Assembly: GCF_040869045.1 (NCBI RefSeq)
Contig: NC_090319.1
Location: forward strand, 379,207,601-379,271,600
Direction of reading: 5' to 3'
From: Eurosta solidaginis
Lineage: Eukaryota; Arthropoda; Insecta; Diptera; Tephritidae
Length of the DNA: 64,000 nt
Positions 20,961 through 32,364 of this stretch are shown in pieces (positions within the stretch are counted from its first letter, which is position 1; every line of letters starts with the position of its first letter). Made by a program: the position numbers and the translations under genes. Under the pieces are notes generated by a model, which searched no databases, was not told where the DNA came from, and was given only the letters and a program-made list of their open reading frames with translations.

Positions 20961-22604
20961 ACTTAAATTCATAACTGACAAACAATTTTATTTAAAATGT
21001 CATTCAATCTTTAAATCATTTTCTAACTATCATCAAATCCCTATCATAACACCAACCAAACCTACACAAACAAATACCAAAATGTCTCCAAATAGTAATA
21101 CAATTTTGAGCAAACATTTAAGTTTGTGCGAGTAACAATTTGCTCACCTGCACTTAAAATTACAAAAGCATTTCCGGTTGCGGCTTTATAACAATAATCA
21201 TTTTTCGGTTTTCCGAAAAAAAAAAAAACATTATGTGTGCGGGTAGACATGCATTTGTGTGTATGATTATGTATTGTACAAATTTTTATAGCCGGTTATC
21301 ATAAATATACTGGACAATAGACTTTAGCTCCCTTGTATACTTTAGACCGTTCTAAATCTGCTTTCTACAATCCGTACGCTGCTCTACTTACAAGACTAGC
21401 TTTAGTTTCCGAAAAACGTTTAGGATTATTGCACCATATAGCTGTCTAATCACTTCTCCCAGGATGGTTTCTGTATGGTTCTCAGTTCCTCCGAAAACCA
21501 GATCGTAGCTGGTTGGCCAGATGGGATTATGCTTAGCTTAGCTTCACACAGCGCATTCCTTAAAGAAGCAGACCGCTCAGCTGCTGCATCGCGATGGAAA
21601 GGCGTGGGTGCACCGGCCTTCGATGGGGATGCAACAGTACATCCGCCTTACGGTGTCAAACATATAGCAAATCTAGATATAAAATCAGCGGCCCAACGAC
21701 GGGTACATGCTCCCTACCAAACATTTCAGTGCATGATCGTTGTTATCAAATTAGCTTTTGATAAGGTTTTACCTTGGTATGATACAAGGTTTATGTAATT
21801 TTAAGGCATTAAGTTACACGGCAGCCTCATCGTGAATTCCAAACACTTATAGCGTAATAAATAAAAAAAAGTGTCAATCCTAAAATAGGTAAAAACACTT
21901 AGAACTTGTCGACAAAGCCTACAAAAACAAAATGTATTGCCAACTTTCTAACGAAGATACCGTCTTACTCTGCAGAGAATAGTTTATTGCCAATTTCGAG
22001 AGCTGGAAAGAGAGCATAACTGCAAAGAAAATATTTTATAGTTCTCTTCAGCGGACAAGAGACTGCATTGCGCCATTGAGTACGCTTTATTGCCAACTTC
22101 CCATATAGTAAACTCCCTCCTTCCGAGGTGAAAACACAGTCCACCAATACGCCCACTAGGAAGCCTACACCAAGGTAGGAGATAAGACCCGTGTCCAAGT
22201 GTTTTTGATACAATATAAACAGCGCCTAGCGGATACTGTTTTTAATTAATAATAATAATAATACCCAACGGATTAATACCTTCCAAAGCCCCCTCGGCCG
22301 GCGCGAGGGGCGCATCCGCATGACGCACGGATTTGTTTTTTTGTTGCCCAGATGGTGTTAGGCAAAGGCTTATTAAGCGTCGAGATCTAAAACTGCCCAG
22401 CTACAGAATAAAAATCATCAGCTGAGTACTATACATAGCAGTTAGAAATAATACATATGTAATACATATTATGTATACTATATTGTTAAAAAAGTTAACA
22501 TTTTTAGTATGTAAAATTTTTATTTTTATTTTATTTGATTTTTTTTTGCTACGAGTTAAGATAGGATAAGACAGTTTTCTTGATGGTAAAAAGTGAATCC
22601 GTTA
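20961..22604. other. No gene recognised; hairpin at about 22300 and (AAT)n at about 22245
   Basis: An (AAT)n tract lies at 22245-22264. At 22298-22320 CCCCTCGGCCGGCGCGAGGGG forms a compact GC-rich hairpin that stands out in this AT-rich DNA. The plus-strand frame 21475-21798 has ordinary composition but no motif I recognise, and could be a decayed transposon segment. Confidence 0.45.
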
Positions 22605-23125
22605 TATCAAATGAATTAGAATGAGTGTTAAAATCATGACACAAACACAGAAAAGATTCATTCAATTCGAAACTAGTTCTATACAGCCTAAAAAGAAAAG
22701 GTTTTTAATGTCTTAACACTCGTGGTGGCACGTTAAAGTTTACTTCGTTCAAAAGAATTGAACTAGAAATCAATCCATTCAGGAGTTTAGCGATAAACAT
22801 AAGACCAAATATTTCGCTACGACTTGCAAGGGTTGGAATATTGATAAGTTTCCACCGATTAGTATAAGGAGGAAGATTATACGCAGAGTCCCACTGAAAA
22901 TTCCTTAAAGAGAAAAGTAGAAATTGCTTTTGTATGGATTCAAGTCTATCTGCACGAACTCGATATTGTGGATTCTAGACTATTGATCCGTATTCTAGTA
23001 TCGGTCTAACTAAGTGATGAAAAGAGCTTTAGTTACATAAGGGTCACTAAATTCTTTGGACCAGCATTTCACGAATGAAAGAACACCTCTACGACCGTGT
23101 GGGTCGCGCAAGTAACTCACCTGTC
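22605..23125 (-). pseudogene. Jockey/CR1-type LINE ORF2 C-terminus, degenerate
   Basis: On the minus strand from about 23110 one reads RRGVLSFVKCWSKEFSDPYV, then LVRPILEYGSIV, a stop in place of the expected Trp, then RADRLESIQKQFLLFSLRNF. NLPPYTNRWKLINIPTLASR and FIAKLLNGLISSSILLNEVN follow. This is the conserved region after the RT domain of Jockey/CR1-like LINEs (RPxLEYGS...IESIQKQFL). No RT motifs remain. Confidence 0.82.
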
Positions 23126-23529
23126 CACATTCCTTCACCATTCATGGATTGGATGAGCCATATCCTTAAAGTCGCCTTTCACGACAGGTTTCAACCATAC
23201 CACAGGCATATATATTACTGCTAATCCACAGAGGCAATAAAGAGGGGAATTCAGGTTACAGGAGGGATGAAAACGTTGCCTCTCGGATTCGCCACCAAAG
23301 CGTTACCAGGTGCCACCCCTACATGGGGGAGGGTGTATACACCTACATGTCGACGTTATGGGATGTTGTCGGTTTATGCAAGGCGCGATCCTCATCAAAA
23401 GAAGCCATAATAGTTAGTTTTTCTGATAATATAAACAGTTTTTTACATGTTTTGCACGTATGGGGAAACTTTTTGGACCTGTCTAGTGTGTACATGTGTA
23501 TATATATGTTACATGTGTAAGTATGTATG
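23126..23529. other. Mixed remnants, no gene
   Basis: AAGTCGCCTTTCACGACAGG near 23172 resembles the SINE-1 head in reverse, so a short relic is likely. The rest is unassigned. Confidence 0.45.
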
Positions 23530-23805
23530 CATGTACATTAGACTGAGTCGAAAAAAAAGTTTCTAATGTCCGCCCCTAAATTTAAAGATTATGTCGAGAG
23601 GGTTTCGGAAAAAAAAAATTTTTTTTTGATCCTTCGAAATACAGCCGAAAAGGTTTTTTCATTGTAACTTGGTTATTTGACGCCCGTTTTTTAAAATTGG
23701 ATTGTCATTATTTTGGCCTTGAGAAGCTTCACATTTCCGTTTAATGTCCTTTCAAGCTATGAAGTTATTTTCACATGATTATGTCAGCTAACAAAGTTGT
23801 AACCC

Positions 23806-24970
23806 CTTAAAGTATCTTTTTTTCCTACCAAACGAATGTTCTTAAAAATTCAAAAAAATGTTCCTTTCAAATCATATTACTAAAATAATAAAAAAGAAGT
23901 TATATAACTTTCAATATTTATTGCAACTGTTATTTTACCTGATTCTTATTATAATTAGACCTTAAACTCATGGTATTTATGGAGAAAAAATGATTATTAT
24001 GGTTTGCATTGAGAAGTTGATAAGGATATCATAAATAGGGGAATTCAAAGTAAATAAGTGAGTCGAACCTGTTGTTTCGTATTTATAATAATAACACTAT
24101 GCAACAAAATCAACTATTTTTCTTGGTATTGGACAAAACGCACTTTTCGTAGAGATTGAGGCTTAAATAAACAAAGTTCTAACTCCATTTTTCGAAGTTA
24201 GCCTCCAAAAAAAAGATATCGGCTTTCAAATTTCGAAATTCTACATTTCGAAATTTAATTTGTTTTGTTAACGCCTTCAGCAAATTGAAAACTTAAAAAT
24301 GTGGTCGCGGTCCGCTCTTTTCCCTTATTTGAAGGGCTGAATTCTTTTTTTGAGAAATTTGGTATAACAGCTGTTATTCGAGGTAGGAAATCAGACTCTG
24401 ACTTCTGAACAGTCAGACTCTAACTTCAGCCCTTCAAATAAGGGAAAAGAGCGGACCACACCCAATTTTTTTCTTTTTCAATTTGCTGAACGCGTTAACA
24501 AAAAAAATTAAATTTCGAAAAGTAGAATTTCGAAATTTGAAAGCCGATATCTATTTTTTGGAGGCTAACTTCGAAAAACGGAGGTACTTTGTTTACTTAA
24601 GCCTCAATCCCTACAAAAAAGTGGATTTTGTCCAATACCCAGAAAAAAAGTTGATCTTGTTGCATAGTGTTATTATTATAAATACGAAACAACAGGCTTG
24701 ACTCACTTATTTACTTTGACTTCCCCTATTTATGATATTTGGCATATCCTTATTTACTTCTCAATGCAAACCCTAATAATAATTTTTTCTCCATAAATAC
24801 CATGAGTTTCAGGTCTAAGTATAATAAGAATCAGGTAAAATAACAGTTGCAATAAATATTGAAAGTGATATAACGTCTTTTGTTAATACTTTAATAATAT
24901 GGTTTGAAAGCAACATTTTTTTGAATTTTTAAGTACTTTTGTTTTGTAAGGAAAAAAGGATACTTTACTT
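23806..24970. mobile_element. Foldback element with ~530-bp arms
   Basis: The left arm (23806 to about 24350) and right arm (about 24420-24970) are reverse complements with scattered mismatches. Examples are GTTGTTTCGTATTTATAATA against TATTATAAATACGAAACAAC, and AAGGGAAAAGAGCGGACC against GGTCCGCTCTTTTCCCTT. The unpaired centre is ~70 bp. There is no transposase. The frame 24483-24701 is within the arm and not a gene. Confidence 0.88.
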
Positions 24971-25281
24971 GCAAGTACTCAGTAAGCAGACCTGTAAAGT
25001 ACTGAGTACATACTTGTACTAGTACCAAATAAGTAAAAGTACTCAAGTACTTCAAATCTAAGTACAAAGTATCAGTACTACAGTACTTGTACTTCGAATC
25101 CGAAAGTACAAGTAGATACACTTACGAAATACTTGCAAGTACACCAAAGTACTTTTTCTGATAAAATATGTCACTTTGATTCATAAATGGAAAATCAAAA
25201 TATGAGTAAAATTTATATTAGAAAGCAACAAGATGTAAAACAACATACCAAATAAGTAAAAATTGCACAACAGCTAACAAT

Positions 25282-26288
25282 AGCCGTGTTTTTTAACACG
25301 CGCGTATACGTTTCGTTTGCGCGTGTTAAAAAACGCCTATCTTCGCTTAGATAATGCTTAGGAGACCCATCTAGCGGCTGTGGTAAAACAACTAGCTACA
25401 GCAACAGGGTGTACCGAAAAGCGGAGACGCAACGCTCTGATGGCCATAGGGTATAACATATAGCTGAATCAGTTGCGATGAATTGTGGACACACATCAGG
25501 CATGCTTAACCAACGAACCGATATCATTTCGTTACGATAATTAACGTTAATAAACGAAACAAAGTCATTTCGTTTCGTTTATTAACGTTAAAAACGTCAA
25601 GTTAGCGAAATGATTTCGTTTCGTTTTCTGCCATATCAAAACGAAATCAAATCGTTTATGTTGATTATTAATTTAAAACTATGCTGGCAAAGCTGATTGA
25701 TGGCGGAGTCATTAAAGGTGAAAGCATTCGCCAAGCTGATTGCAACTTTTCTCATGAATTTTGACAGTACGAACATTTCTCAGAGTATTTTTGACATTAC
25801 CACCAACGAATTACACAAACAAATTACATGGAGTTTGTGTGTGTATGTGCCCTCGTTGTTACCACCTTACGGCTTCACCATGGCTATAGCATTGCCAGCA
25901 CAATTCAAACATAAAGTATCACGTTTTTGTTAACGTTTTTAACGTTAACGAAAGCTTTTCGTTTCAGTTAAAAACGAGATACAATTTATCTTGATAATTT
26001 CTTTATCGATAATATTTCGAAGTGTTTCAACGGAAACGGTGGAAATTTTTTGATAAACGATTAGCTTAACGTTAAGGTGCATCCCTGACACACATATAAT
26101 ACATAGAATTAGTGTACAGGGTGAAACAAAGACACATATTTCAGTTACATCTGAGTATAATGCGTATTGAAATTTAGTAGGACAAAATTTATGCGCAGCA
26201 ATTTCAGAGGTGTATTTATAGTTTGTCTCTTAGAAGTCAATATAAAGTTTAAGCGTAAACGGATATACGCGTGTTAAAAAACACGGCT
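25282..26288. mobile_element. 1,007-bp element with AGCCGTGTTTTTTAACACG inverted ends
   Basis: The ends AGCCGTGTTTTTTAACACGC and its reverse complement are perfect for about 20 bp. Target duplication could be AAT, or TA with a one-base shift, so the superfamily is unclear. The left end contains a further hairpin (AACACGCGCG...CGCGTGTT). It is nested in the Tol2-like element and itself contains a hAT-type MITE. Confidence 0.8.
25497..26087. mobile_element. 591-bp hAT-type MITE with 8-bp target-site duplication
   Basis: It begins CAGGCATGCTTAAC and ends GTTAAGGTGCATCCCTG, flanked by ACACACAT at 25489-25496 and 26088-26095. Subterminal regions are rich in TTAACGTT palindromes and TTTCGTTTCG on the left and AACGTTAACGAAAG on the right. 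There is no transposase; the frame 25697-25933 inside shows no domain. Confidence 0.85.
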
Positions 26289-26314
26289 AATATTATTGTA
26301 TTTTTGCGTTTGCC

Positions 26315-26575
26315 TTCATTAGTACTAGCTTTTCAAAGGAAAATTCCGTGACTGATTGCCTTCTAGGACTAAAAATAATGGCTGCTAAAGAAAATAAACG
26401 CTATACTGGCTCGGAGGAAGCTAACGGTGTATTCATTTTGAGTGGTAGGTCCTTCATAAGAGGATAACTCTGAAGCATATTGAAATTTGTTGATGTATCA
26501 TTAAAATACCTGTAAAACTCTTCTTCAACCATTTTGTCAAAGATAGGTGATAGTAGGGTGCTGGTTGATCCGCTT
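26315..26575 (-). pseudogene. hAT transposase C-terminal dimerisation region, fragment
   Basis: On the minus strand one frame reads LQSYPLMKDLPLKMNTPLAS, then SEPV, a TAG stop, then RLFSLAAIIFSPRRQSVTEF and SFEKLVLM. This matches the conserved hAT C-terminal block (NTPLPSSAPVERLFS...IFTPRRNRLS...FE.LL.L), with the Glu codon GAG changed to TAG. The block mediates transposase dimerisation. It lies within the Tol2-like element and is the only coding part left. Confidence 0.85.
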
Positions 26576-26752
26576 CAAAACAGTTCAATACTTATCAAAA
26601 TACTTCGGAAATACTTACAAGTACTTTATTTATACTTTAAAAATTGAAGTACAAGTACCTCAATACTTATACTTGTACTCATTTTTCGTAGTACTGAGGT
26701 ACTGATACTTGTACTTGTACTGATACTTTTTCTTTACAGGTCTGTCAGTAAG

Positions 26753-26886
26753 TATAGCTACTAGTACCTTCGGATTCGAAGTACAAGTACTGTAGTTCTT
26801 ATATTTTGTACTTACATTTGAAGTACTTGAGTACTTGCACTTATTTGGTACTAGTACAAGTATGTACTCAGTACTTTACAGGTCTG
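26753..26886. mobile_element. Right terminus of a second Tol2-like hAT element
   Basis: This is another GTAC-rich end finishing CTTTACAGGTCTG at 26886. It is a near-exact reverse complement of 24988-25110. The complete Tol2-like element inserted into it, splitting off the GATACTTTACTTGCAAGTAC piece now at 24958-24978. Confidence 0.75.
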
Positions 26887-27539
26887 GATGGATTACATCA
26901 AAAAATTTTTTTGCAACATCAACTAAATGATTTTTGGACTAAGAGCTGAAAATAAAATTAAAACAGAATATTTACTATTTCTACTGTTTTATTGTAACGT
27001 AGAAATAAAATTCTCTTTTAACAGCCACGTATTGTTTTAAATAATCTTTTCTGGTTTGGTAAATTTTAGTACAATTCTGATAAATATAATGATGATTATA
27101 AATTTTAATTATTCAATATAGAAGGTTCGGATGTCAAAGAGCAGCTTTTCTTGCTTTTTCGGTGCAAAATTTTTTATAATAAGCCTTCAATGTGTGGATA
27201 GTTGATGATAAACCGTCATGGGTTTTGAAATAGTCGGCTATAGGGTCTATGAAATTTTTTTTTTTCTAATTTACTAGTTTTCTACGTATTAAAATTTAAA
27301 ATAATATAACTTGTAAAATAGACATTTTACAAAAATAATAAACTTGGTCTTGAAGACAACGAATTAAATTCAAGATAGGTATAGGCTTTATATAAAGTAG
27401 TGCCTACAGATAGCGCCAAAATTGACGAGACACGAATAAAGTTGAAAAAAATGTTTTTTGGACAAATTCTTACAGTTCTATTGTGTTTTCTTAATTGATT
27501 TATAAATAAAAAAATAAAAATAAATAAATAAAATAAAAA
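26887..27539. other. No gene; AT-rich interior of the outer inverted repeat
   Basis: Nothing coding was seen. The stretch ends in an (AAAT)n-like tract (27503-27545), which is the tail of the adjacent SINE-2 copy read in reverse. Confidence 0.5.
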
Positions 27540-27895
27540 AAATAAATGTAAGGCGCGATAACCTCCGAAGAGATCTAAGGCCGAGCTTCTCTTCTAATTT
27601 GCGTCGTGCTTCTTTTGATTTTCCCTACAAATTGGCCGGACGGGACCTACATATTTTATGCCGCCTCCGAACGGCATCTGCAAGGCAGATGAGTTTTCAC
27701 TGAGAGGTTTTCATGGCAGAAATACACTCGGAGCGCTTGCCAGACACTGCCGAGTGGTGACCCCACTTAGAAAATTTTTCTTCTAATTGAAAAACCTTAT
27801 TTCTAAAATTTTTGATGTTGCATTGCCCGGGGTGTGAACCCAGGGCAAACGGTGTGGTAGGCGGAGCACGATACCATCACACCACGGTGGCCGCC
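27540..27895 (-). mobile_element. SINE-2 family, near full-length, tRNA-like head
   Basis: Read on the minus strand the head is GGCGGCCACCGTGGTGTGAT, with an A-box-like TGATGGTATCGTGCTC (27864-27877) and a good pol III B box GGTTCACACCC (27830-27840). The body runs through CTTGCAGATGCCGTTCGGAG and GTCCCGTCCGGCCAATTTGT to GGTTATCGCGCC, and the tail is (ATTT)n. This is the best copy of the family here. Others are at 11455-11640 and 12560-12895. Confidence 0.87.
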
Positions 27896-28544
27896 GGAAA
27901 TCTGGTGTTATAAGATCCGGTAAGAAAATGAAAATCAGTTTATAAGCAACTAAGTTATAGGGTCATAAGTTTCCAAAGGTAAGAAAACCCGGTTTTTACC
28001 CGTAACTTAAGATTTTGAGGGTGTCCGGCAAATTTCTTGTATGCACTCTTGCTCAGCTCTCCCGATCTACCAGAAAAATGCCATCATTTCCCAGGTATTT
28101 TCACTTTTGTCTTTTTTGTAACACTGTGTAATATTTTCTATTAACAATTTACAACTTGTCAAATATCACTCTGGAGGTACGAACAGTAAAAAAATATATG
28201 CCTACACTTAAGTGTAATACTCTTTTATGTGGGGTCACTTCGATATTTTATATTTATTTACTTGAAATTATATTTTGCGTTCTTTAACTCATTCACTTTT
28301 TCTTGAAAACAAAGCCTTCACTTCGATGTACCATTTCAATAGAACGATAACATAATACACTCATCTGAATAATGGGATATTGAACGCTCGCGATTTGATT
28401 TAACGAATTTTGCAACTGAAACAGGTTAATCAGTGCAGTCATTAGGTTTTGCGTCAGTTGAGTAATATAAATTGTGCCTTATAAACAGCGTTTTGAGCCA
28501 GCTGCCAAATTAAATATTTATTCTTAAATTTAAGGAAAAGCACT
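27896..28544. other. Nothing recognised
   Basis: AT-rich sequence with no repeat shared inside the window and no coding signal. Confidence 0.5.
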
Positions 28545-28700
28545 TTTGAATTTATTTTTCACACTCCATATTAAAACGAAATGCAGAAATTGCACAGGGA
28601 ACAACAAAAAAAATTTCCTGAATTAAAAAAAAAATGGCGTAGTACATCTAAATCGCGGGCACCTTTAGAAACCCCTGGTCCGGGGAATCCCCCTTCCCCC
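28545..28700 (+). repeat. Dispersed repeat shared with 14660-14835
   Basis: Shared phrases in the same order are TATTTTTCACACT, ATTAAAACGAAATGCAGA, AATTGCACA(G/T)GGAACAAC and CTAAATCGCGGG. It is therefore a fragment of the ACTAGC-ended element family. Confidence 0.7.
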
Positions 28701-28997
28701 ACCCCTCTCGGCGGGCCTGGGTACAACTTTGTTAGTTGACGTAATCATGTGAAAAGAACTTCATAGCTTAAAAGGACATTAAGCGGAAATGCGAAGCTTC
28801 TCAAGGCCAAAATAATTACGTAACAGTTTTAAAAATTAAAGTTACAACGAAAAAACCTTTTCAGCTGTATTTCGAAGGATCAAAAAAAAAAATAAAATTT
28901 TTTTTCAGAAAACCCTCTCAACATAATCTTTAAATTAATTTAGGGGCGGATATTAGCAATTTTTTTTGTATGGGGACCAACTCTGTCTAATGTACAT

Positions 28998-30134
28998 AAT
29001 GTACTTTTATATACATATACATATGTACATTGTACAATCATGGTTATTCAATTGCGGTTGTGCATGCATTATTATTGTCTTTGTCGTTGTTGTTGTTGTT
29101 GTGCGGCTGTCATGTGGAATAACAAAAATTGTCATTGTTGTTGCAGCTGCTGCTGTTTGTTGCTTATATATATATGTATGTAAGTATGAAGTTGCCTGCA
29201 GCCGCAAGTGCTTTGTATTAACTTTAGTTGCAGTCTTTACATTCAATTATTGTTGTCATTACCTTTTTATTTATATACAAATATGTATAAATATGTTTGC
29301 ATGTGCGCTGTATTTCTATGTATGTACATATTTGTAGGTTTTATCTACTTGGGCTACTTTATCTCTCGTGCGCTACTTAAAATGTGTTGTTGTTGCAGCA
29401 TGTTTGTTGTTATCAAGTTCAAATTTTACTGGCAATTTTTTGGAAACCGCAACCGCCCTGTCACAACTTACCGTTATGTGCCATTTTGCAATTGCTTTTG
29501 GCATTTAAGCTTTTGCTTTATACTTGATTGTTGTTAATAGCGCCATTTTACTTTATAAATGTGTATGTATGTATGTAAATATGTATATTTTTAATTGTCA
29601 GTTTGCCAAAAATAGTTTAATGAAAATTTCATTAGTGGCAATATAAAAGGGACGATTTTGGACAAAATAAGGACATCCACTCTACGGCACTTACTTAATT
29701 GACTCATAAATCTGATGATGTTTTTATATGAGGAGCTCCAAATAAAAACGCAATAACTACAATCGAACATATTCGGAAAATTTACATACTCTAAAAAAAA
29801 AACATAAAGCCGTATATCAATTTCACACAGAGGACTAATGAAATAATTAGTCAAGTCAATCTTCCGTACAAAATACAAATTTCTAATTATCTCATTAATG
29901 CCTTATTGAATGCCTAATAGAGAGAGATAGTTTTGCCGAATTTATTGTTAATGAAACAAATGACAGTCAAAAATAAATGATTTTCAATAATTTACGAAAA
30001 ATAGAAAAACACCAAAAAATTAAAAATTTTATTTTCGTTGCATTTGCAGCAAGAGATAAAATGGGGTTTTCAAAAGTACGCACATATTTGTGTAGGTGCA
30101 ACATCTATAAGTATTTGGGCATTCTTTTTTTTTA
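28998..30134. other. No gene; microsatellite-rich sequence
   Basis: It contains (GTT)n at 29083-29100, GTTGTTGCAGCTGCTGCTG near 29137, and TATG/TACA runs. The plus-strand frames at 28966-29337 and 29208-29537 are rich in Val, Cys and Tyr because of these repeats and are not genes. No repeat shared within the window lies between 29600 and 30130. Confidence 0.55.
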
Positions 30135-31665
30135 TACTCAGCTGAGCAGAGCTCACAGAGTATATTAACTTTGTTCGCATAACGGTAATCCGTAACGGCA
30201 TAAACTAATCGAGATAGATAAAGACTTCTATATATCAAAATGATCTGGGAGAAAAAAGAAATGATGAAATTTGTTATGCATGTTCCTGGGCGCTTATCTC
30301 AGATCGCTATTTAAAATGAACGAAATCGGACTACAACCACGCCCAAATTTCGAAAAACCGAAAACGTCCGATAATTCATTACCAAAGAGGGATAAAGCGA
30401 TGAAACTTCGTAGGTGCGTTGACCTCATGACGCAAAATAGAAAATTAGTAAAATTTTGGACATTGAAATAAGATAATTTAAAAGTTTTTCAAGCTGTAAT
30501 TTGGCAGTCGTTGAAGATATCACGATGAAATTTGGCAGGCATGTTACTCCTATTACTATATATGTGCTAAATAAAAATTAACAAAATCGGATGACGAACA
30601 CGCCCACTTTAAAAAAAAAATTTTAAAGTCAAATTTTAGCAAAAAATTTAATATCTTTACAGTATATAAGTAAATTATATCAGCATTCAACTCCAGTAAT
30701 GATATGGTGCAACAAAATACAAAAATAAAAGAAAATTTCAAAATGGGCGTTGCGCCGCCCTTTTTCATTTAATTCGTTTAGAATACTTTTAATGCCATAA
30801 GTCGGACAAAAATTTACCAATCCTTGTGAAATTTGGTAGGGGCATAGATTCTATGACGATAACTTATTTCGAAATCAGTTGAAGCCACACCCAGTTTTTA
30901 TACACAATCGACCGTCTGTCCTTCCGCTCGGCCGTTAACACGATAACTTCAGCAAAAAGCGATATACCATTACTAAACTCAGTTCACGTACTTATCTGAA
31001 CTCACTTTGTATTGGTGTAAAAAATGGCCGAAATCCGACTATGACCACGCCCACTTTTTCGATATCGAAAATTACGATAAAGGTAAAAAATTCCATAATT
31101 CTATACCAAATATGAAAAAAGAGATGAAACATGGTAATTGGATTGGTTTATTGACGCAAAATATAACTTTAGAAAAAGCTTTGTTAAATGGGTGTGACGC
31201 TTACCATATTAAGTAGAAGAAAATGAAAAAGTTCTGCAGGGCGAAATCAGAAGCCATTGGAATCTTGGTCGGAATACTGTTCGTGGTATTACATATATAA
31301 ATAAATTATCGGTACCCGACAAATGATGTTCTGGGTCACCCTGGTCCACATTTCATCGATATCTTGAAAACGCCTTCACATATACAACTAACGTCCACTC
31401 CCTTTGAAAACCCTCATTAATACCTTTAATTTGATACCCATATAGTACAAACACATTCTAGAGTCACCCCTGGTCCACCCTTATGGCGATATCTCGAAAA
31501 GGCGTCCACCTATAGAACTAAAGCCCACTCTCTTTTAAAATATTCTTTAATACCTTCCATTTGAAATCCATGTCATAAAAACACATTCCAGGGTTACACT
31601 AGCTCTCAGCTGAGTATGTAATGTTCGCTTACACCCGAAATTAGCCTTTCTACTTGTTTTTACAT
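30135..31665 (-). repeat. Modular dispersed non-coding repeat, copy 4
   Basis: In plus-strand reading it starts ACTCAGCTGAGCAGAGCTCA and ends CTCAGCTGAGTATGTAATGT followed by GTTCGCTTACACCCG. That is the reverse of copy 1, with the same module order. It has about two 130-bp units (31340-31600). Confidence 0.82.
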
Positions 31666-32263
31666 GTCTTTATAGTTAAGAAGGAAACGGCTGCTATCCA
31701 GTTTAACATAAAAGCGTAATTTTTTTTGGGGCTGTGACAGATGTTCGCTTAATGAAGCAAGTGGCCATATGTGAAAACGAAAACTTAATTATTTCATTAA
31801 ACAAAATTTATTTGGATGAAGTTTTCTGTGTGAAACCGGTATTACAATTCAATTATTCTAGTAGCTTTCAGTTGCTATCTTGAATATATTAGAAATGAGA
31901 ATATGAGTTTATAAAAATCCATAAAAAGTTGTAAGTGAACTTACTGCATTTTGATATGGAACCCCTCATATACATTTATATGTAAACATATTTTTAAATT
32001 TCTATATGTTCTGCTTTACGCATATTTCTGTTTATATTAAACCCTATAATTCTAGGTACTGCACTCAACAATTCACTGACAAGTGTTTAGATTGTTATGT
32101 CGGAGTTGTTAAGTTGTAATATGCATCACCAGGCAACCAGTTATTAAATTTTAAATTGGTTTCTATGAAAGTCTTAAACAAAATAAAAATAAAAAATAAT
32201 TTGTAAAATAGTTTCATTATGTGGGTAGAGCGTTTTGTATCTGCAGCAACATCCGTTTATACC
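31666..32263. other. Nothing recognised
   Basis: AT-rich sequence ending at the target duplication of the next element (ATCCGTTTATACC at 32251-32263). Confidence 0.5.
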
Positions 32264-32364
32264 TATTTGGGTTATTCCGGTCAATGTTAATAAATTTTAA
32301 AATTTTGTTTTTAGGCAATTTGACCTATTGTGGGTTCCAGTAGGAAGTAAAAAGATGGTATAGT

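Larger units (their letters stand above)
24987..26744. mobile_element. Tol2-like hAT element with 8-bp target-site duplication
   Basis: The termini are CAGACCTGTAAAG and CTTTACAGGTCTG, flanked by the identical octamer TCAGTAAG at 24979-24986 and 26745-26752. An 8-bp duplication is the hAT signature. The terminus resembles that of fish Tol2 (CAGAGGTGTAAAGTAC), and like Tol2 both ends are packed with AAGTAC/GTACTT subterminal repeats. A decayed hAT transposase C-terminus lies inside on the minus strand (26315-26575). A 1,007-bp element is inserted at 25282-26288; without it this copy is only ~750 bp, a deleted non-autonomous derivative. Confidence 0.88.
23530..28997. mobile_element. Outer inverted repeat (arms ~275 bp) enclosing 4.9 kb of nested elements
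   Basis: Bases 23530-23802 (ATGTACATTAGACTGAG ... AACAAAGTTGT) are repeated in reverse complement at 28722-28997 (ACAACTTTGTTAG ... GTCTAATGTACAT). Shared internal phrases include GATCCTTCGAAATACAGC and TTTTGGCCTTGAGAAGCTTC. This is probably one foldback or long-TIR element swollen by later insertions, or two copies in opposite orientation. Divergence between the arms is moderate. Confidence 0.78.

Noticed and set aside
24980..25150. AAGTAC-rich DNA as an independent microsatellite or telomere-like repeat
   Set aside because: It is better explained as the subterminal repeats of a hAT element because of exact TIRs and the 8-bp duplication.
27830..27895. A tRNA gene
   Set aside because: A and B boxes are present but the cloverleaf is not, and the segment is the head of a SINE with other copies in the window.
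28966..29537. Two plus-strand frames of over 100 residues
   Set aside because: Composition follows GTT, TATG and TACA microsatellites; no domain and no start context.
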